Positions 60,801 through 64,000 of a stretch of DNA of 64,000 bases are shown one piece after another; position 1 is the stretch's first letter, and the number at the start of each line of letters is the position of its first letter. Origin of the DNA: Phoronis australis (lineage: Eukaryota; Phoronida; Phoronidae); contig NMRA01000003.1 in the NCBI GenBank assembly GCA_002633005.1, forward strand, positions 542,696 through 606,695. Direction: 5' to 3'. The position numbers and the translations under genes were made by a program. The notes under the pieces are model-generated. The model did no database searches. It saw nothing but the letters and a program-made list of their open reading frames with translations, and was not told where the DNA came from.

Positions 60801-63800
60801 TCAATAAGCGCAATGCGACACGTGATGGAATGACAGCATTCATTGTTATTTCGGTCCAAGTTAAGACTAAAATAGTTTTTTTCATGGAACGAAGCTCAGT
60901 CTATGAATGTTTTAATTGTTTTCATTCTCAGACCAACCTGTGCGTCAGAGTCTGTTGCGTTGACATCAATCACTCTGGAACCAACGGGAAGCGTCTCCTT
61001 GACTTCCACAGTGTAGGATGGGGAAGAGAAGGTTGGTTTACCCTGGTTACGGTCCACGAACAACGAGTAATCCTGCCTTACCACTCTGGTCGGGTTGTTG
61101 GTACAATACACACTGACAGTTGCCTGAAATTGTCATGGAGTACACTGTCTGAATGATGTGGAACAAGGTTACAGAGCAAGTACTTGAATATATCACACCA
61201 CACAGGAATGAACAAAATTCTTTAATTAGTTCAGCTGTTCAAGTATACCAATAGGGCCATCCCAGATTACATGACTATAGAACTCTCCTTTTTGCCAAAG
61301 ATACGAAAGCATGTGGCCTTGTTTTGGAAACCAGGCACATTTTTGTGTCTCTTGTTGATGCCAGGAAGGCAAAGAATTTCAGATCACGTATTCACGAGTA
61401 TTTGTCCAGTTTATCAAACTTTCTCAAGTCGGAGTTGCAGCCCACAGCACAGCAGCAATACTTCATTGGTATTGGGAGGATGAATAAACTAATGCAACCA
61501 AGAAAAACTTGTAAAGAATCAGACAGCAACAAATAACATTTGAAACTTCGGTGGCATGAAAATGAGGCAGCAAATGTACCTGAAAATATGTTTACAGCAT
61601 TGTGAGTAAATACAGCAAGATTCGAGTGTCGCTGTGAAATCCAGGACAGCCCTATTAAACCATCCCTTGAGTTGTTCCTGGTTAACTGATACTATGCGGC
61701 AACTTTGTGACGTCAATTCTATTTTACCCAGTTGAACATCATTTTCCACTAAATACAGGGTGACCAAAACAGAAAGACAAAATTTTGCATGAAATTATAA
61801 CTTCTAATTTTTTTGGAAAGAACAAAAACTTCACTACAACCTGACTCATAACATTAAAACTCTGTATAGAGAATATCCATAGACTGAAGTTTGATTCCAG
61901 CAAATTTGAATAAACAAATCGATAGATGTAGAATGAATTGAAATTTATTTTCATTTTTCGGATCAATCTGAAATTACAGGCATAACCAAGTACGCACTTA
62001 CCACATATGAGATGAGATACTCAGGGTCAGACTTGAGTGAGTTTCTCAAAGTGATAACACCGGTACGTTGATCAATCTTCATAAAGCTGAAGGCCTTGCC
62101 ATCAGCTGTCTTGCTAGCCAACGAGTATGTCAGATAGTCAGGTGCCTGAAACATTACAGCAATTTGATATTCATGCCTCAAAATTCAGCATCTCTTAGGC
62201 TGCAGTGAGTAGTTAAACGTCTATAGGCTGTCATAAAAAATTCTCCATCAATGTTTTCCAAGTAAGTACACACCTGGGGATAATGACATTTCTCTTCAGT
62301 CCCTTACCCTTGGTTAGTCGCATTTTAGTCATATTTTAGTCACACGTGAAGATTCCTTTTACTCATGACTAATATGTTGCTAAAGTTTGTCCATGATATA
62401 TTTCAATGCGCTTAGTCACACTTTAATCAGTTCATTTGCACAACTGGGATATGACTATAAAGCTTTAGACATGACAAGAATTTCAGGCTATCTAGTCACT
62501 GACTAAATATAATAGTCATGACTAGAGTTTACATGATACCCCTCTTCCTATAAGAAGCGAATAAAAGTAACCCCAAGTATTCTACAACAGTCTTGATATC
62601 CTCCAAGACAATTCTTGACAGATTCCTATAAGATCGTGCATAGCATTAACCCCAGCTCACCTTACAGTCAGAGTCGGTGGCTCCTACTTCGAACAATTTA
62701 CTATCCTTAGGCAGACTCTCATGGACTCGTTTGCTGAATGGACCGGGTAAAACTGGGCTCTGATCACTGGCTACACGCACTGTGAATGGGTAGCAGGTGG
62801 TCTTCTTGTACTGGTCTGTTGCACACACATTACACTGTCAACAGGAAAGTGACACGGTTAGCTGCTTAAAACAGAACGGGGTCAGTCTTCTTAATAAAGA
62901 AGATGAAAAACTTTATTTTTAAATGCTATGCTTAAGCAACTAATTAACCTAAAAAGATTATTTTACAGAAAAATGCAATCAATAAGCAAGATATCAAAAT
63001 AGGGACTGCACGGACAGGTTTCTGTGTTTCATTTGTGGATAAAGATTAGAGACAGCTAACCTTTAACTTTTACATCCAAACCTGTAAGCAGTTTATGATG
63101 TCATCATTGTGGTAGCTTTCAACAGAAACTACGACTAACTGAACTGAAGCAAGTACACCTCCCCAACTAGGCACAACACATTTTACAGCAAAGCAAAGTA
63201 TAAGATGGTTCTTGTCTACTTACAGTATACACTGAACCGCCAGTACCAGCCGCTGACTTCTTCAGAGATATTTCACCACTGTTAGGATCCACGTAGAAGC
63301 GGGAGTTGTCGGCAGGGTTAGTACAGCCACCCAGACTGTACGTAATTGGATCCTGTGATAGACAACCAATGCGTCAAGGAAATGCACAAGATTGTGTGTA
63401 GCTTTACCATTTCACTAAACTGTTTTAAAGTGGCATAAGGATTTAAAAATATCCCATTAAATCAAATAACAATTTGATTCTTGTTTGAAGCCATAAAATC
63501 TGAAGAATATGAAGATTGAGTAGGAAGCACAACCATGCAAACACAAAGTTCATTTTCTACACAATAGTAAAAATTACAGTTGTACAAAAAAGGCCTCCAG
63601 CCACATACACAATAGTAAAAATTACAGTTGTACAAAAAAGGCCTCCAGCCACATACACAATAGTAAAAATTACAGTTGTACAAAAAGGCCTCCAGCCACA
63701 TACACAATACTACAATACAAAAACTTACGTACCTACATCATCTCTTCTGCTACCAGCTGCTAACAAATACTTAACAGTTAAATTTAAATTATCACACTTC

Positions 63801-64000
63801 AGCATGCATTTCAAAGGTAACTTCACAATTGATGCTTACAATCTTGAAAGTTGTTTTTAAATCAATAGGTGGACATTCACTTAAGAAATGACATGCGTGT
63901 TCTATAATGTGTAGGTCACAAACAGTCATCTTTTTTGGAATCCCAAGGCCACAGTTTGTTCTTACCCCGTCTGGATCGCTGGCTGTGGTGTTCAGGAAAG
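39751..64000 (-). CDS. Large cadherin with CDH23/PCDH15-like membrane-adjacent domain (gene span, 5' end outside window)
   Basis: 34 exons as assembled, all joining in one frame: 5618 coding bases, or 5114 if the duplicated exon trio is counted once (about 1703 residues). The product should be a single-pass cell-surface adhesion protein. In order it has about 12-13 cadherin repeats, a membrane-adjacent ferredoxin-like region, one transmembrane helix and a cytoplasmic tail of about 110 residues. From the start of the window to exon 25, repeats are encoded by alternating A exons (57-67 aa: end of one repeat, linker, start of next, ending ATDxDG) and B exons (36-51 aa: YSL...YFxID..TG), all phase 0. 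Near the membrane the pattern changes to phases 1 and 2. Most linkers have RNxxxPxF instead of DxNDNxPxF. Signal peptide and N-terminal repeats lie beyond 64000. No orthologue is assigned. Confidence 0.9.
40271..40534 (-). CDS. Cadherin exon 33 (cytoplasmic)
   Basis: RYKRYHERYNKFYVSAFNGE, then a Tyr-containing acidic middle (FDPYVRNYETQSLN, VPPDEQVHDVGEVN) and a Gly/Ser-rich end with NPAYT. No catenin-binding region of classical cadherins is seen. Confidence 0.9.
40628..40776. repeat. ~150 bp foldback sequence
   Basis: Arms GTGAGCCTCTTTTTAGGTTT and its inverse TAAAAAGAGGCTCAC, with an inner hairpin AATCACACTTTGCGATGTGATT. It lies in the intron between cadherin exons 32 and 33. Confidence 0.7.
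40974..41204 (-). CDS. Cadherin exon 32 (transmembrane)
   Basis: Final extracellular part (VLMDNNSQDKVRFNLVSM), then the membrane span LLALAGIIFLLAVIGIIIIC followed by FAWAR. Confidence 0.95.
41447..41632 (-). CDS. Cadherin exon 31 (membrane-adjacent domain)
   Basis: 62 codons. KVILIEKIDTRKDGSV, then VWFVAVKQGNVDTDKDADLI: alternating strands and helices, matching the ferredoxin-like membrane-adjacent domain pattern. Enters and leaves in phase 2. Confidence 0.85.
42001..42329 (-). CDS. Cadherin exon 30 (last repeat, start of membrane-adjacent domain)
   Basis: 109 codons plus 2 bases. ATDIDSKENGEVRYRMG and FDVTAYDMAVP are typical of a cadherin repeat. VNLIDNAHRMIMVIKDM then begins the kind of domain that follows the last repeat in CDH23, PCDH15 and CDHR2. 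Confidence 0.9.
42555..42766 (-). CDS. Cadherin exon 29 (canonical linker)
   Basis: Contains VDVNDNAPKFEFPVY, the only classical DxNDNxP linker in the window, then IPRETLVGQSVPTSA. Leaves phase 0. Confidence 0.9.
43134..43268 (-). CDS. Cadherin exon 28
   Basis: Enters and leaves phase 1. DFRLDVTTDGKDCELKVEGD and then ELKTVYNLNISVALIAPRTK. Donor GAGAG|GTAGGA is chosen because it joins to exon 29 in frame and gives the expected strand order. Confidence 0.8.
43782..43894 (-). CDS. Cadherin exon 27
   Basis: Enters phase 2, leaves phase 1. VYLKENTAKDTLVQFIDV, then LTRQVSCTFISGNEDG: strand A and calcium-site region of the penultimate repeat. Confidence 0.8.
44507..44631 (-). CDS. Cadherin exon 26
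   Basis: 41 codons plus 2 bases: FNVIATDMAEKPKTATAQVI, then VDQIDDLPAGSLGFIRN. It resembles the first half of an A exon, but the linker is atypical and the exon ends in phase 2, marking the change of gene structure near the membrane. Confidence 0.85.
44739..44866 (+). repeat. 54 bp tandem repeat, 2.4 copies
   Basis: ACAACAGTNTGATGAACATC starts copies at 44739, 44793 and 44847. It lies in a cadherin intron. Confidence 0.8.
45040..45177 (-). CDS. Cadherin exon 25 (type B)
   Basis: 46 codons, phase 0: AKIVYSIPSQGKVNNYFQIN, GHISLKRLLTNDPEDTTRFT. Confidence 0.85.
46482..46679 (-). CDS. Cadherin exon 24 (type A)
   Basis: 66 codons, phase 0: LQVIATDQGTPSKSNTSKVT, linker LRNEHGPVFNPKVY, ISESLNFG, end VTATDGDAAKQAG. 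Confidence 0.9.
47297..47449 (-). CDS. Cadherin exon 23 (type B)
   Basis: 51 codons, phase 0: GTIVYSLSSTPRSPTASRYF, YIDRFSGTVRVRTPP. I chose donor TAC|GTAGGT because the alternative four bases later breaks the frame to exon 24. Confidence 0.85.
48020..48208 (-). CDS. Cadherin exon 22 (type A)
   Basis: 63 codons, phase 0: LNVQATDNGNPQSSDRATVN, linker IRNPNTPVFSLPEY, IPEHKAAGSS, end ATDADGSD. Confidence 0.9.
49015..49122 (-). CDS. Cadherin exon 21 (type B, short)
   Basis: 36 codons, phase 0: DTITYSLLTSSTYFKVDSDG, TVRVAFPLTG. Shortest B exon, lacking one turn before YF. Confidence 0.9.
49458..49799. mobile_element. 342 bp foldback element with nested palindromes
   Basis: The ends AACAGCTTATTATTTAAAAT and its inverse ATTTTAAATAATAAGCTGTT are essentially perfect. 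Further in, GACCTCAAAAGCGAGGCC pairs with GGACCTCGCTTTTGAGGTC. The centre holds four CCTATATTAATATAGG-type palindromes set in GC-rich CGGGGCC / GGAGGCCGG blocks. No coding sequence. It sits in a cadherin intron. Confidence 0.9.
49884..50066 (-). CDS. Cadherin exon 20 (type A)
   Basis: 61 codons, phase 0: IVVIAKDMAIQPKSCSSVIT, linker QRNPSAPRFQPSSY, IPESTPTDKS, end VTATDQDG. Confidence 0.9.
50655..50834 (-). CDS. Cadherin exon 19 (type B)
   Basis: 60 codons, phase 0, longest B exon: GRIEYLISAGR, YFYVDRNNGQLVVTSPNL, end GDTQYK. Confidence 0.85.
51441..51540 (+). repeat. 32 bp tandem repeat, about 3 copies
   Basis: Unit starts AAGTTACACAGTATCCCACA and ends GTGCATTCTTCC; starts at 51441, 51473 and 51505. 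It lies in a cadherin intron. Confidence 0.9.
51939..52121 (-). CDS. Cadherin exon 18 (type A, duplicate copy 1)
   Basis: 61 codons, phase 0, same product as exon 15: VTAKDPTQPQYIANA, linker TRNKNTPVCQP with Cys, NIGQNHPLGAILI. It is followed by a B exon (50655), as the alternation requires. Confidence 0.85.
52505..52624 (-). CDS. Cadherin exon 17 (type B, duplicate copy 1)
   Basis: 40 codons, phase 0, same product as exon 14: LFKINKTSGRIQIAKPL, end FSYT. Confidence 0.85.
52755..52955 (-). CDS. Cadherin exon 16 (type A, duplicate copy 1)
   Basis: 67 codons, phase 0, same product as exon 13 (VSDGGIPRRQDEAQ; NAPVGDDIITVKAV). Donor GTG|GTAGGT, acceptor CTTTTTTAG. Confidence 0.85.
53242..53242. 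other. Single N at the duplication junction
   Basis: The one ambiguous base lies exactly between the end of copy 1 and the start of copy 2. Confidence 0.99.
53359..53541 (-). CDS. Cadherin exon 15 (type A, duplicate copy 2)
   Basis: 61 codons, phase 0: IRVTAKDPTQPQYIANAIVI, linker TRNKNTPVCQP, end INATDRDA. It differs from exon 18 at four third-codon positions, all silent by my reading. It is followed by another A exon, unlike every other A exon upstream of it. Confidence 0.8.
53925..54044 (-). CDS. Cadherin exon 14 (type B, duplicate copy 2)
   Basis: 40 codons, phase 0: DLEYDIVGEGLSQTLFKINK, TSGRIQIAKPL. Identical to exon 17. Confidence 0.85.
54175..54375 (-). CDS. Cadherin exon 13 (type A, duplicate copy 2)
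   Basis: 67 codons, phase 0: FRVVVSDGGIPRRQDEAQVD, linker VQTGASTPVFQV, ITKPENAPVGDD. Identical in coding sequence to exon 16 at 52755-52955. Confidence 0.85.
54790..54927 (-). CDS. Cadherin exon 12 (type B)
   Basis: 46 codons, phase 0: SRIVFSLKQDG, NFQIEPTTGVLSLAKSLY. It is the last B exon before the duplicated block. Confidence 0.85.
55368..55562 (-). CDS. Cadherin exon 11 (type A)
   Basis: 65 codons, phase 0: LQVTATDHGNPQKEATVIVN, linker ERNEFSPEFQPKIY, end VTASDGDKANQP. Confidence 0.9.
56990..57139 (-). CDS. Cadherin exon 10 (type B)
   Basis: 50 codons, phase 0: TATYSITQGNSGGWFYINPT, TGVISVSKYLYNDPS. Acceptor GTTCAACAG, donor TCT|GTGAGT. Confidence 0.85.
57925..58113 (-). CDS. Cadherin exon 9 (type A)
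   Basis: 63 codons, phase 0: MVLVAYDTYFPNNRATATVT, linker IRNVYAPKFTKASY, INEHDPPGTF, end VNSTDDDYPA. Confidence 0.85.
58834..58908 (-). repeat. tRNA-derived SINE-like sequence
   Basis: On the minus strand, GTGTGGCTCAGTCGATTGAT (A-box region) is followed by an anticodon-arm-like TCCGCACTCTCGTTTGGGAG and a B box GCTTCGAATCC. It lies in a cadherin intron. A true tRNA is not supported because acceptor-stem pairing is not evident. Confidence 0.5.
59113..59241 (-). CDS. Cadherin exon 8 (type B, diverged)
   Basis: 43 codons, phase 0: GQLQVAVIGNTPVQTYFSHN, then SALDIKVKKM. It lacks the FxID..TG signature of the other B exons, so this repeat may fold atypically. Confidence 0.75.
59510..59692 (-). 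CDS. Cadherin exon 7 (type A)
   Basis: 61 codons, phase 0. VVVKDSGRPTQSATATVTV, linker IRDTDSPRFF, ending VNVQDNNLR. The closing ATDxDG motif is replaced by VQDNN. Confidence 0.85.
60033..60152 (-). CDS. Cadherin exon 6 (type B)
   Basis: 40 codons, phase 0: DTLSYTYNG, YFYIHPDSGLITLRN. Clear splice sites (CTACAG / ATT|GTAAGT). Confidence 0.85.
60217..60428 (+). repeat. 19 bp minisatellite, about 11 copies
   Basis: Unit AAACAGGCGATATATTGGT with C/T variants and one 17 bp unit. It lies in a cadherin intron and produces a long artificial ORF on the minus strand. Confidence 0.95.
60938..61123 (-). CDS. Cadherin exon 5 (type A)
   Basis: 62 codons, phase 0. Linker DRNQGKPTFSSPSY, VKETLPVGSRV, end VNATDSDAQ. 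Its first third (ATVSVYCTNN) departs from the usual VxATDxG pattern. The donor is GTTGGT rather than GTAAG. Confidence 0.75.
62002..62145 (-). CDS. Cadherin exon 4 (type B)
   Basis: 48 codons, phase 0: YLTYSLASK, then KIDQRTGVITLRNSL. Acceptor AATGTTTCAG, donor GTG|GTAAGT. Confidence 0.85.
62661..62834 (-). CDS. Cadherin exon 3 (type A)
   Basis: 58 codons, phase 0. CNVCATDQ, linker SDQSPVLPGPF, end VGATDSDCK. The linker lacks DxNDN and the exon is unusually Cys-rich (four Cys). Confidence 0.8.
63224..63352 (-). CDS. Cadherin exon 2 (type B)
   Basis: 43 codons, phase 0: DPITYSLGG at the start, RFYVDPNSGEISL in the middle. Two Cys positions near the start side may pair with Cys in exon 3. Confidence 0.8.
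63558..63709 (+). repeat. ~48 bp tandem repeat, about 3 copies
   Basis: Unit contains CACAATAGTAAAAATTACAG and AAAAGGCCTCCAGCCACAT, with starts near 63560, 63608 and 63656. It lies in a cadherin intron, so the long ORFs across it are not genes. Confidence 0.85.
63966..64000 (-). CDS. Cadherin exon 1 of window (type A, partial)
   Basis: Only the end is inside the window: FLNTTASDPDG before donor GGG|GTAAG. This is the ATDxDG calcium motif that closes an A exon. Confidence 0.75.

Overview
This window is nuclear DNA of a multicellular animal. Coding sequence is split into short exons with GT/AG boundaries. The recognisable genes are metazoan: a long multi-repeat cadherin, a class A GPCR and the mitochondrial import receptor TOM22. 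The AT-rich sequence between them is full of small inverted-repeat transposons, tRNA-derived SINE-like pieces, a LINE remnant and a Merlin/ISXO2-type transposase. This density suggests a marine invertebrate (lophotrochozoan or invertebrate deuterostome), but the species cannot be fixed from sequence alone. There are two N runs (15316-15367, 27243-27452) and a single N at 53242.

Layout. 1-10.3 kb is accessory DNA: inverted-repeat elements, two direct SINE-like copies about 3.5 kb apart, and two blocks of a roughly 150 bp tandem repeat. 10.4-11.3 kb (+) holds an ISXO2/Merlin transposase-derived exon with altered catalytic positions. 15.0-16.7 kb (+) holds the last two coding exons of TOMM22; its first exon was not found. 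20.9-26.2 kb (-) holds four frame-compatible exons of an unrecognised helical, armadillo-like protein. Inside its largest intron lie a + strand terminal exon (22.1-22.3 kb) and a separate - strand ORF (23.4-23.6 kb). 25.4-30.9 kb is a nest of transposons. 31.2-35.3 kb (+) holds three exons of a small two-pass membrane protein, with a LINE remnant in an intron. 35.5-36.7 kb (-) holds a GPCR coding exon that converges on it.

39.75-64 kb (-) is the 3' part of a large cadherin gene, with 34 exons as assembled. I joined all of them in one consistent reading frame down to the stop at 39751. Each extracellular repeat is built from two phase-0 exons in strict alternation: type A (about 60 aa, spanning the linker) and type B (about 40 aa). 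After them come a membrane-adjacent domain that I compare with the CDH23/PCDH15 type, one transmembrane segment and a short tail. Most linkers lack the canonical DxNDN calcium motif. A 1.4 kb near-identical tandem copy (51830-53241 and 53243-54661), abutting exactly at the single N, puts two A exons side by side and breaks the alternation, so it is probably a false (haplotypic) duplication in the assembly.
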